This document shows, in pieces, positions 1-8,002 of a DNA stretch of 64,000 bases. The translations under genes and the position numbers were made by a program. Source of the stretch: Rhizobium sp. NXC14 (lineage in GTDB: Bacteria > Pseudomonadota > Alphaproteobacteria > Rhizobiales > Rhizobiaceae); the NCBI RefSeq assembly GCF_002117485.1, contig NZ_CP021031.1, positions 1 to 64,000 on the forward strand, in the 5' to 3' direction. The first letter of the stretch is position 1, and each line of letters opens with the position of its first letter. The notes under the pieces were generated by a model that did no database searches, had not been told where the DNA came from, and saw only the letters and a program-made list of their open reading frames with translations.

Positions 1-39
1 TTTTGGCAGATGATGGTCCGTTCCAACACCGATTTCGTT

Positions 40-57
40 GGTGGTCAGCTGACCACC
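40..57. promoter_or_regulatory. Perfect 18-bp palindrome, copy 1
   Basis: The sequence GGTGGTCAGCTGACCACC is its own reverse complement. Its 14-base core TGGTCAGCTGACCA is repeated exactly at 757-772. Perfect dyads of this length usually bind a dimeric regulator or mark a recombination site, but no regulator gene lies next to it in the window. The function is inferred only from symmetry and repetition. Confidence 0.4.
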
Positions 58-754
58 GATCTATCAGTTTGAAGAATAACGGCCTTCTACAACGGCTTGT
101 TTCGAATGTAGGTTGACGCTCGCGCCGACGAAGGATCTGAGAAGCCAGGCTGTCGAACCGGCCACATAAAAGGCCGGAAGGTCACAGACAGCGAGGGTAG
201 ACCAGCGACGGGGTGGGTGACCCGGTTTTCGGCATCAGTGTTTTGTACATGAGGCGTCGTATTCTGGCCGAGGTGTCTGATCGACCCCTGGCAGACCGGC
301 GGCTGCTTTTCGGGTGCTGGTTAGATCGAGCGCGGCGCTCAGGATAAAATCCGAGCTGCTCGAGTCAAACGAAGACGTGCGAGAGATCGAGAGAGGCAAT
401 GCGGTCATGGGTTAGCGATTGCTGTTCAGCAGTGTGCTCTTCCTGAAGTCGGCAGTGGCCGGCTACTCCTTAAGAAGGCTCATCGTACCTTACCTTTAAG
501 GTCAGAGCCGGATAGCGGAGAGGAAGGCGTGCGCCACCGAGAATTGGTCTTCAATCGTTCCGTTAGTCACGGCCTGTTCGCAAGGTGGGGTGGGAAATGG
601 CGCGATGTTGTGGATGCATCTCCTGCTTGATCGCATCAGCTCTGCCAGGGCGCTCTTCGAGATCGTTTCCGGCGACGGTACTGTCCCGTTAAAATTGCCA
701 GGACGAGAAGCCTGATGCATCATGGCAGTAAAGGCTTCCCGCACGTCGCTTTTT

Positions 755-774
755 CAGTGGTCAGCTGACCACTG
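755..774. promoter_or_regulatory. Perfect 20-bp palindrome, copy 2
   Basis: CAGTGGTCAGCTGACCACTG is a perfect 20-base dyad that shares its central 16 bases with the palindrome at 40-57, about 0.7 kb away. The flanks differ between the copies, so the shared core, rather than a larger duplication, appears to be what is conserved. It could be an operator pair or the ends of a small decayed element. Confidence 0.4.
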
Positions 775-1082
775 GCCTAATCACTTGAAATGCATGGATT
801 TTTGACAATGATTGTTCTGGCAGTCGCAGAAACACAGTGGTGCCGGCTTGGTCAAGAGGGGGGAGTGAGCGGTTGATCGCCGTTCGGCCCGCGTTCGAGG
901 CAAGGAGGGCTGAGCGTTGTGTGCTTTAGCCGAAAGATAGGGCGGGCACCGCAGGTCTCCGCGCTTGTTAAAACAGCCTAGGACAATTCTGTTGTCGGAA
1001 CGTGGATTTGCGCTGAGCAAGCTCGGCGCACGCCCGTGGTTGCATCACTAACCCGAGGCTGGTTTTTAGGAGGGGCGTACGC

Positions 1083-2115
1083 ATGCCTGTGCTTTTTTGC
1101 ACTATCTCTTGGATAAAAAATATGCCGGACGTGATCCGAAAGATCCGCCAAAGGGCAGCGGAGGTTTTCCTAGGTCTCAGCGCTATTGTGGTGAAGAACT
1201 TAACTTTGTCGGCTGCGAGGATTGTTACGTTTAGGGCACTTCGAAACGATTAAAGGCGATATTGACCGCCAAGTGTATATCCAACGGCTCGGTGCGGCCA
1301 GAAGCGCCGACTTTGTCGACGAGGTCGATGTGGTATGGACCGCACCGATAGAGGGAAATGACCCCCGGTGCGTTGTCGGTTGGTACCGAAACGCGCGTTT
1401 GTATCGATATCGACAAAACTTTCAGGGCCTTTACCCTTCGGACCGGTACAAGAAAGATGAAATCGACAGCTTCCGAGTTCGGGCAAAGGTAGAAGATGCG
1501 TTCCTGATCGGCATCGGTCAGCGGAATTTGAAGCTGGCGCTTGGGCGAGGCCCCGGTTGGAGCGGTCAGGCAAGCTGGTGGTACGCCGAAGACACTGAGA
1601 ACCTTGAAGCACATCGATTTGTGCAGTCGATCAGAAATCCAATAAAGGGCAAGGAAATCGTCGCCGGTACAAAGCCGAAAGACGGCCGAAAATGAGGCCG
1701 AGCCGGCGAAGCTGCGGCAAATGAATATTGCCGATATGTGCGTGCGTACGAGGCGATTGTAAGCCCAAGGCACAGCAAGCTGCAGAAGCGCTTTGTCGAC
1801 TATCTGAAGGAAGTGGTTCTCGGCGTATCTTTTTCGCCAAGTTTTCGTGATGACCTGCGGTATGTGGATAGTAGGGGCCGGGCAACGATGGTAGAGATAA
1901 AGCCGACAGGTGCTTCGACGGTGCGGTTTGCAATTCGGGCTGCGATCGGACAACTCCTCTATTACCGACAACACCAGCTGTGGTCGGAACGACAGTTGAT
2001 TGTCGTCGAATCCGAGGTTGTCAGCGCTGATGACAAGGCGCTTGCGCTCGACAATGGATTCGGCTTGGCATGGCCCACTGGCGAAACAAAGTTCACCATC
2101 ATTTGGCCCCGCTAA
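1083..2115 (+). pseudogene. PD-(D/E)XK-type restriction-like nuclease, broken in several places
   Basis: Three pieces of one protein can be read in succession. A start at 1083 (ATG) gives MPVLF, then the sense continues one frame away from about 1097 (HYLLDKKYAGRDPKDPPKGS, to about 1231), and then in a third frame from 1232 (HFETIKGD onward). A TGA at 1693-1695 interrupts the last frame, which otherwise continues to 2115. The middle holds a VVGWYRNA motif seen in restriction-like proteins; the C-terminal part has D...VEIK followed by AIGQLLYYR, matching the D-ExK-QxxxY pattern of PD-(D/E)XK nucleases, and ends in GLAWPTGE. The lesions lie at a T-run and near GTTTAGGG, so homopolymer sequencing error could explain the frameshifts but not the TGA. 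Probably a defunct restriction nuclease of the defence island. Family placement is from motifs only. Confidence 0.65.
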
Positions 2116-2380
2116 CACAGCTGGCAATCTTGGCCGCCGCAACCAAGCGCTCAGCGATTGGGACGCCGCCCTCGCCCGCGGTGATTTCGCCGAGCATCCG
2201 CGTCAACACCGGTCGGGCGCGCGATGCATTGGAGCCGTGGTCCTGATAGATCCGATCGCAGCCGGCTGCCCGCAACTCATCGATCTGGGCATCGTGGATC
2301 TGATCGTCGGTCGACACCCGGACGTAGCCGATCAGCCGCTTAGGAGGCTGATAGATGTTAACGGTTTGCCGCTTTGCCAT
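2099..2380 (-). pseudogene. Serine recombinase (resolvase) fragment
   Basis: The first ~65 residues are a typical resolvase/invertase N-terminus: IGYVRVSTDDQ contains the catalytic Ser, followed by QIDELRAAGCDRIYQDHGS and RPVLTRML. After that the match to the family is lost and the frame ends at 93 residues, whereas intact resolvases have about 180-200 with a C-terminal helix-turn-helix. It is thus a 3'-truncated remnant, probably of a Tn3-type resolvase. It overlaps the end of the broken nuclease gene by 17 bases tail to tail. Confidence 0.75.
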
Positions 2381-2692
2381 GGCGCCCTTAATAGTCTCGG
2401 TTCAAGGTAGTTTGTACAGATAAGGAATGCGTGGGAAAATGGTCATTTGTGAGCGTCGCTGGAGGGATTGCGGGGAGTGGCGCCCGTGACTTGGGGTGGT
2501 TCTGAGCTTGCTTTTTCGGTATCAGCCGTGGGATTGCCAAGACGGGAATCATAAGGCCCGGCCGGCCTAACCAATTTTCAGGAGCTCTATGTCAGCCTTC
2601 AACGAGCAAGCGCTATCACCATTGCCAATGAATACCTCAACCATCCCAAGCGCTATCCCTCAGATCACGATCTGGAAGCCCGCGATCTCGTA
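2381..2692. other. Intergenic stretch with likely 5' coding remains of the next gene
   Basis: No separate gene is seen. From about 2576 to 2692 the frame of the following HExxH gene stays open and reads naturally (ELYVSLQRASAITIANEYLN...), but it has no usable start codon. An ATG at 2589 with an AGGAG just upstream lies in another frame (MSAFNE...). A one-base shift near 2605 would join them, so the true start of the next gene may be 2589. Confidence 0.4.
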
Positions 2693-3586
2693 ATGAAGAC
2701 GGCCGTTCTCTTGGCGAAAATCGCTCACAGCCTTTCGGCGAACGCTCTGAAAAAGGATGCGGATTTCTTCCTAAAAATTGTGACAGATCCAAACACAACG
2801 AAGCCGGCATTCATCAAAAAAAAGAAGAATGAGCCGGTCTATGGTGCGGTCATCGCGCTGGCCTTCATCGAAAGCCTTTTCAACCGCGTCGTTGGAATGA
2901 AAAATCTTGATTGTCTTGATTTTGATATCGGTGCTTTCGTTGCTCTCGCCGGTGTCACCGCGATCGGTCACGAGTTCTCACATGTTCTTTACGGCCATAG
3001 CGAAATCGACACGGACGACGAGACGGAACTTTACCTGCAGGAGCTTGATGCGGATCGACGCAGCGGGTGCGGATCACATGTGATCAGATATGATTCTGAT
3101 CTGGTCACGATGATGAATGACCTCTTTGGAATCAGCAAGAGGATCGAGATTCTCAAGGCAACGATATTTTCGCATTCGGTCTTGGCGCTCGCACTGTCTG
3201 GTTCTACCAGCGAGGTCTATGCCGACTACCGCTTGCGGTGCTTCCTCCATTTTGATGGATACCGCTCAGTCGCACTGGATACAGGATTTGCAAATTTTCT
3301 GGAGATTGAATTCGCGAAAATGGAAGCCGTAAGGCTAGCGCGATCGGTCGAGAAGCTGGTTCCCATGGGGAAGGAGTTGGCGAGCATCAGGGATGGCCAC
3401 GGTGACCTTGAGACGCTCTGGCGCAACAGCCTTCGCGAGCAACTTTTTGAGTTTGCCGATCGAATTGATGAAGCGATCACGCTTCGCCACTCGCTCGACC
3501 GGGTAGCCGTATGCACCTTCAACCATGCATACTCAGATCAGAGCAATCTCGCAGCCCGGCCACTGCGACGCGTTGCGTTGTTATAA
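2693..3586 (+). CDS. HExxH metallopeptidase-like protein
   Basis: The product of 297 residues has HEFSHVLYGH near residue 99, a zincin-type HExxH motif with a further His, followed by ELDADRRSG, whose ELDAD could supply the third ligand as in phage and plasmid peptidases of this kind. There is no signal peptide; a short hydrophobic helix just before the motif may be part of the fold. The start used is the first ATG in frame, but coding sense continues upstream to about 2576, so the annotated N-terminus is probably too short. The last ~16 residues are read through the antisense end of the recombinase gene, which suggests the original 3' end was replaced. Substrate unknown. Confidence 0.55.
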   Translation: MKTAVLLAKIAHSLSANALKKDADFFLKIVTDPNTTKPAFIKKKKNEPVYGAVIALAFIESLFNRVVGMKNLDCLDFDIGAFVALAGVTAIGHEFSHVLYGHSEIDTDDETELYLQELDADRRSGCGSHVIRYDSDLVTMMNDLFGISKRIEILKATIFSHSVLALALSGSTSEVYADYRLRCFLHFDGYRSVALDTGFANFLEIEFAKMEAVRLARSVEKLVPMGKELASIRDGHGDLETLWRNSLREQLFEFADRIDEAITLRHSLDRVAVCTFNHAYSDQSNLAARPLRRVALL

Positions 3587-4693
3587 TAGCTTGAGGCCTG
3601 TTGCACAGAGCGATGGCGCGACTGCTCCATCGCTTCTGGCAGCGGAACCCCCCTGTTCGCAGCCTCGGTTAAATAACCCGATCGCAGTCCATGCGCCGAA
3701 AACTCCCCAACCTCCAGCCCGGCCATCGCCACCCGCCGCTTGACGATATCGTTGATCGCCTTTGGATCGAGGGCCCGGCGAGACACATGGCCCCAGCGAT
3801 CGATCGCCCGAAACACACTGCCGTTGTTGATCCTCGCGGCCGCCAGCCAGGCATTCAACGCCTCCACCGGCCGGCCGGTGAGATAGACGACCTCGTCCTG
3901 GCCGGCGCCGGAATTCTTGGTGCGGCCGAGGTGAATGGACAGCGAGGGGAGGGGACTGCCGTCCTCGCCGGTCACCGGCGGCTCGATCGTCAGCTGCTCT
4001 TTGCGCAGGGCTGCGACTTCGCTGCGCCGGCGACCACCCGACGCAAAGGCGACCATCAGGATGGCGCGGTCGCGCAGATCGCGCAGGCTGTCGCCGCTGC
4101 AGGTCGCCAGCAGTTTGGCCAAAACATCGCCGGTGACTGCCTTGGCGCTCTTGCGAAGACGTTGTCTTGGCACGGCGCGGACGGCCAGACGAATGGCGGA
4201 TTTGAGGGCAGGGGAGGCGAAAGCGCCGTCGAGTCCGCGCCACTTCGTTAGGGTCGACCAGCTGGCCAGCCGTCGCCCGACGGTCGCCGGCGCATGCGGC
4301 CCGGTCGATCGAAGAAGACCGCCGTCCCTCAAAGGCCTGGCCGACTGCGGCCGGCATGCCGTGCCCAGGATCGGTGTCGCGCCGCGCCGGATCCCACAGA
4401 TGGTGGGCCACGAATTTTAGCAGCAGCGCTTCCGGCGCCGGCCAGGGCAGGGGTGCTCCGGTCGCCGCCAGGCACCAGGCTTCGAGGTAGCCGAGGTCGG
4501 AGGCGAGCGCCCGCAGCGTGTTGTCGCCCATGCCCTCGTTGACCAGGTGCCGCAGCGTTTCGACGTCCTGGTCGGAAAGAATCTCGGCGAGCTTGTCGCG
4601 CCGGTCGATCGGCAGCACCGCGGCGATGGTGTCGAGGGTTTCAGCGCGGCGGGCGATGGCGTCGGGTGCTGATATAGGGGCGATGATATCCAC
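3538..4693 (-). pseudogene. Tyrosine recombinase/integrase with a frameshift
   Basis: Two adjoining frames form one ~385-residue recombinase. The N-terminal SAM-like part (LAEILSDQDVETLRHLVNEG ... APEALLLKFVAHHLWDP) is read to about 4335, and the catalytic part from there to 3538. Catalytic residues are visible: Arg in FASGGRRRSEV, Lys in GRTKNSG, HGLRSG (HxxR), then HRS and the Tyr of SYYNN. The break lies at a TTT run (AAAGG on the plus strand at 4333-4336); removing one base restores the frame. The GTG at 4693 has AGGAG at a proper distance; an earlier GTG at 4789 would lie in the inverted repeat. It is either a genuine pseudogene or a one-base homopolymer artefact. It is divergent from the DUF1612 gene, a usual rhizobial plasmid pairing. 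Confidence 0.75.
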
Positions 4694-4785
4694 AGGAACT
4701 CCTGAAACGGCGTAAATCCGGCTGCCGAAACGGCGCCGGCGGCCGTGCTCGGCCCCGTTTTCCCTGATTTGCGGGCTGAAATCAA

Positions 4786-4818
4786 TCACTTCCGATAAGA
4801 GGTACTTATCGGAAGTGA
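4786..4818. promoter_or_regulatory. 14-bp perfect inverted repeat in the divergent promoter region
   Basis: TCACTTCCGATAAG at 4786-4799 and CTTATCGGAAGTGA at 4805-4818 are exact reverse complements separated by five bases. The repeat lies between the divergent recombinase (start about 4693) and the DUF1612-type gene (start 4893), about 90 and 75 bases from their starts, which fits an operator or a core recombination site. No U-run follows it, so a terminator is unlikely. Confidence 0.6.
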
Positions 4819-4892
4819 GGTACGCTACTATCGATCATATGAGGTGACGAACCATAACATTTACATAGAGTTCCGTTAGCAAGTCGTTTACC

Positions 4893-6044
4893 ATGTTTTC
4901 AATGGCTTACGATCCCGCGAAAAACAGCATGACAGCCCTGATGCGGCCGGCTTTCGACGCCAGCGTCGCTCTGGCTCGTCTCGACGAGCGTATTGCGCGC
5001 TCGCCGGTGGGATCCGGCTGGATCGAGCGCATGCATTTCGCCGACGCCTGCGCCTCGCTGTGGATCGACGGCGAACTCGTCCATCTCGAAGACCTCGTCC
5101 TCCACGACGCCACCCGCGACATTCGCACACCCACCCACGAACTTACCATCGCCCGCGACGTGCTGCGCACCCGGCGACGGATTTCTGCGCAGCCACCGGC
5201 CTGGGCATTGTCGGCGGAGGGTATCCGAACTTTACGACAACCCCAGGCGTGGCCTGGACCATCAGACGGTCCTGACAGCGCTGCGAACGACCGCAGAGTT
5301 GGGTCTGCACAGGTGGTCGAGCGGGAAGGGGAGGGTGAAGATGGCGACGCTGCGGGAAATCTGCCAGGCGTCGACTATGCCGCGATTGATGCGCTGCTCA
5401 CCCGATCGGATGCCGCGATCGAAGACGCGAAGCGTCCGGGCCGCATCAGCGGCCGTGCTGCCGAAAAGGACCCGATGATCTATGATCTCGACTGGGATGA
5501 GGACGCGCGGCTCGACGAATGGGGAAGGGTGTTGCGCCAGGTCGAACATCTGCCGGCGGTGCTGCAGGCGATTGTTGCCCTCGATACCTGGAACGAGCTT
5601 TCCGTCCTGCAACACGCGCCTTGGCTGGGCCGGCAGTTGTGCGCTTCGATCCTGCGCCAGACCGGCATCACCACCGGCGCCCATCTGGCCGCCATCAACC
5701 TTGGCCTCAAAACCATTCGCGTCGATCGGCGCCGACATCGCGATCGAGAAACCCGGCTGCTCGCCATCGCCCACGGGCTGATCGCGGCCGCCGAGATCGG
5801 GGTGAAGGAGCATGACCGGTTGGCACTGGCGAAAACGATGATGGACCGAAAACTGGAAGGGCGCCGGACGTCGTCAAAACTGCCGGAGCTGGTCGAGCTG
5901 GTGATGGCGAAACCGTTGGTGTCGGCGGGGATGGTGGCGAAGACGCTCGACGTCACGCCGCAGGCGGCGCGGCGGATTGTGGGCGAGCTCGGCCTGCGCG
6001 AGATGACGGGGAGGGGGAGGTTTCGGGCGTGGGGTGTAGTTTGA
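4893..6044 (+). CDS. RHE_PE00001/DUF1612-type helix-turn-helix protein
   Basis: The 383-residue product resembles a protein family common on rhizobial plasmids, with an N-terminal region ([38 protein letters not shown]) and a C-terminal winged/helix-turn-helix part ([40 protein letters not shown]). A low-complexity acidic and proline-rich linker occupies roughly residues 115-165. The HTH suggests DNA binding, perhaps at the inverted repeat upstream. The first ATG is used; an ATG nine bases later (MAYDPAK) is as likely. An IS3-type element starts about 20 bases after the stop codon. Biological role not established in my knowledge. Confidence 0.75.
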   Translation: MFSMAYDPAKNSMTALMRPAFDASVALARLDERIARSPVGSGWIERMHFADACASLWIDGELVHLEDLVLHDATRDIRTPTHELTIARDVLRTRRRISAQPPAWALSAEGIRTLRQPQAWPGPSDGPDSAANDRRVGSAQVVEREGEGEDGDAAGNLPGVDYAAIDALLTRSDAAIEDAKRPGRISGRAAEKDPMIYDLDWDEDARLDEWGRVLRQVEHLPAVLQAIVALDTWNELSVLQHAPWLGRQLCASILRQTGITTGAHLAAINLGLKTIRVDRRRHRDRETRLLAIAHGLIAAAEIGVKEHDRLALAKTMMDRKLEGRRTSSKLPELVELVMAKPLVSAGMVAKTLDVTPQAARRIVGELGLREMTGRGRFRAWGVV

Positions 6045-6118
6045 CGAGCTGCGCGGTCAGCGCATCTGAACCGCCCCAGGATTCTGGACCAGCGGAGGCT
6101 GGAGTTTTCCGGCTTCAC

Positions 6119-6961
6119 TCAGGGAGGCGGGCTGGTTGCGCCTCCGGAATTCATCAGCGAGATCGGCACCTTGTTACCGATCGCACCATGCGGCCGAACC
6201 TCATTGTAGTCTCTACGCCAATCCTCCATCTTTTCGCGGGCATCCGCAAGGGTCAGGAACCAGTGTTGGTTCAGGCATTCCGCCCGGAAGCGGCCGTTAA
6301 ACGCCTCGATGAAGGCGTTGTCAGTCGGCTTGCCAGGGCGTGAGAAGTCCAAGGTCACGCCTTTGGCATAGGCCCAGAGGTCGAGATCGCGTGACACGAA
6401 CTCCGTCCCCTGGTCGACACGGATCGTCTTCGGATAGCCGACCTGCCGGCATACCCGTTCCAATGTTTCCACGACATCTTCTCCCCGATAGCTATGCCGC
6501 GGATCAAGCACCGGCACATAGCGCGAGAAGGTGTCGACCACCGTCAGCACTCGTAATTTCTTGCCGGTCGCGAGTTGGTCGTGAACGAAGTCCATCGCCC
6601 AGACATCGTTGGGTTCAACGGCCTTTTGCCGGTCCTCCCGTAGCTTGGCTTTGACTCGGCGCTTCGGCGTTTTATTTCGTAGTTGAAGGCCTAAGCCCCT
6701 GTAAATCCGATAAGTTCGTTTGATATTGGTGCCCCAACCTTCGCGTTCCAGGAGTACATGAACACGACGGTAGCCGTAACGGACACGGGTCTCGCAAATC
6801 TCACGAATACGACGTTCCAGGCCGGCCTGATCGGCACGGCGAGAGGTGTAGTGGTAGGTCGACCGATCGAAGTTCAGTGCCCTACAAGCTTGCCGGATCG
6901 AGATCGCCCAATCCCGGCACATGCCCTTAACCACCTCCCGCTTGCGAGCAGGCCTTAAAGC
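6119..6961 (-). CDS. IS3-family transposase, catalytic part (OrfB)
   Basis: An rve/DDE integrase core is clear: NDVWAMDFVHDQ carries the first Asp, IRVDQGTEFVS the second, and the final Glu follows in AFIEAFNGRFRAECLN, with the usual SLM near the end. An HTH_21-like segment (RRADQAGLERRIREICETRV, YGYRRVHVLLEREGWG) precedes it. The OrfB sense starts at about 6961 inside the end of orfA, and a single OrfAB would be made by a -1 shift around the CGAAAG sequence there; the first ATG within OrfB is at 6922. No internal stop is seen, so the element may be active. Confidence 0.85.
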   Translation of the reverse strand, partial: ALRPARKREVVKGMCRDWAISIRQACRALNFDRSTYHYTSRRADQAGLERRIREICETRVRYGYRRVHVLLEREGWGTNIKRTYRIYRGLGLQLRNKTPKRRVKAKLREDRQKAVEPNDVWAMDFVHDQLATGKKLRVLTVVDTFSRYVPVLDPRHSYRGEDVVETLERVCRQVGYPKTIRVDQGTEFVSRDLDLWAYAKGVTLDFSRPGKPTDNAFIEAFNGRFRAECLNQHWFLTLADAREKMEDWRRDYNEVRPHGAIGNKVPISLMNSGGATSPPP

Positions 6962-7221
6962 TTTCGGCGGATGACATCCTGCAGCATCTCGCGGTCCAAC
7001 GTTAGGTCCGCGACGATCTTCTTCAGCCGAGCGTTCTCGTCTTCGAGCTGTTTCAGCTTCTTCATCTCCGGCGGCAACATGCCAGCGTACTTTTTCTTCC
7101 AATTGAAATAGGTCGCCTGGCTGATGCCCGCCTTTCGGCAAATCTCCGCCACCGGCACACCTTCATCACCCTGCTTCAGAATGAACGCCTTCTGCGCGTC
7201 CGAAAACTGCGATGCCTTCAT
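6955..7221 (-). CDS. IS3-family transposase OrfA
   Basis: An 88-residue protein starting MKASQFSDAQKAFILKQ with an HTH_8/transposase_8 fold (VAEICRKAGISQATYFNWKK) and a C-terminal leucine-zipper-like stretch (MKKLKQLEDENARLKKIV) used for multimerisation. It binds the element ends. ATG at 7221 is chosen because the longer open frame upstream lacks family similarity. It overlaps the start of orfB, as usual for -1 frameshifting. Confidence 0.85.
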   Translation of the reverse strand: MKASQFSDAQKAFILKQGDEGVPVAEICRKAGISQATYFNWKKKYAGMLPPEMKKLKQLEDENARLKKIVADLTLDREMLQDVIRRKL

Positions 7222-7411
7222 CGTCTTCCGTCCTTTCCCAGCCAGGAAAATGCACCGGAAAACTCTAACCAAAACTGGTCCAGTTTGAAGGGTTCAGATC
7301 ACATCCATCGGCTCGCGACGTTGATCCACAATACTTACGAGACCAGCGTATTGTGATGCTTCACATACGCATGGTGTCGCCGGATAATCAAACTTCAACG
7401 ATTTAGGGGTA

Positions 7412-8002
7412 GTGGTTGAAGGTCAGCAACTGAGGGATGTGGTGGGATTTGTGAGTAAGGCGCCTAGAAAAACACAAGCAACCGTAAGCAGTTCAAAACG
7501 GATTCCTGCCGATATTTTCGCTCAGCAAGTCGATGATGTTAAAGTTCACACCGAAAGCGTCACCCTCCATCCCAAGTCGTGGAATGCGTACAGGTCTGCC
7601 GCGACGCTGTCTTGGAAACACGTGGTTTTCGATGCAAAGTCCCGGGCTCAGGTGCCCAAAGTCCCAGGACTCTACGCATTTGCGGTACAGCCTCCACACT
7701 CCAATTTTCCTCCGAGTTCGTGGTTGTTCTACGTCGGGGAGGTCGGATCGACGGCTTCTTCATCGCGAACGCTATGGGTGCGTTACAAAGAATATTTGGA
7801 TGAACTCAAGGTCAATATTCGAAGAAAAGTTGGGGCATACCTTTATCGATATGATGGCTACGTCCGCTTCTATTACTGCCACGTCGATCCGAACCAACAC
7901 GATATCAAGCAGCTGGAGTCCGAGCTTATCTCGTCGTTGTGGCCAGATGCCAATATCGCCGACTTCAACGCCACAACGCGTCCGGTAAGGAAAGCTTTCT
8001 GA
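7412..8002 (+). CDS. GIY-YIG-like protein
   Basis: The product of up to 196 residues contains VPGLYAF near residue 90 and WLFYVGEVGS about 18 residues later, the two signature strands of the GIY-YIG nuclease fold; an Arg/Tyr helix (RTLWVRYKEYLDEL) follows and ESELISSLWPDANIADF near the end supplies an acidic residue. GIY-YIG domains cut DNA or RNA. The start is uncertain: GTG at 7412 has a weak AGGGG upstream and GTG codons at 7439-7451 are alternatives. Its TGA overlaps the ATG of the following DGQHR gene, so the two are translationally coupled and probably act together. It follows directly on an IS3-type element. Confidence 0.65.
   Translation: MVEGQQLRDVVGFVSKAPRKTQATVSSSKRIPADIFAQQVDDVKVHTESVTLHPKSWNAYRSAATLSWKHVVFDAKSRAQVPKVPGLYAFAVQPPHSNFPPSSWLFYVGEVGSTASSSRTLWVRYKEYLDELKVNIRRKVGAYLYRYDGYVRFYYCHVDPNQHDIKQLESELISSLWPDANIADFNATTRPVRKAF

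Larger units (their letters stand above)
1..1082. other. No supported gene; gene-poor left edge
   Basis: I see no convincing gene in this stretch. Two short open frames on the minus strand (502-744 and 781-1020) have no recognisable domain, no good ribosome site and unnatural composition. The only clear structure is a pair of palindromes at 40-57 and 755-774, described separately. The interval may hold promoter or decayed sequence upstream of the broken nuclease gene that follows. Confidence 0.5.
6067..7297 (-). mobile_element. IS3-family (IS407-like) insertion sequence
   Basis: The element carries overlapping orfA and orfB on the minus strand. Imperfect terminal inverted repeats are visible: the left end begins TGAACCGCCCCAGGATTCTG and the right end, read inward, begins TGAACCCTTCAAACTGGACC; both continue with TGGACCAG and AGTTTTCCGG. 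The TGA-initial ends and the orfA/orfB layout fit the IS407 group. I see no convincing target duplication; the flanking bases ATC and GAT extend the inverted repeat rather than repeat directly. Confidence 0.85.

Noticed and set aside
502..1020. Two minus-strand frames of about 80 codons
   Set aside because: No ribosome site, no motif, low-quality amino-acid composition, and the second runs across sequence with no coding look.
1231..2142. 303-codon minus-strand frame
   Set aside because: It is antisense to the broken PD-(D/E)XK gene, whose plus-strand sense carries recognisable motifs.
3581..4330. Continuation of the recombinase N-terminal frame past the frameshift
   Set aside because: Rich in Arg/Gly/Pro nonsense; the catalytic domain is in the adjoining frame.
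5480..6118. 212-codon minus-strand frame
   Set aside because: Antisense of the DUF1612-type gene; high-GC third-position shadow.
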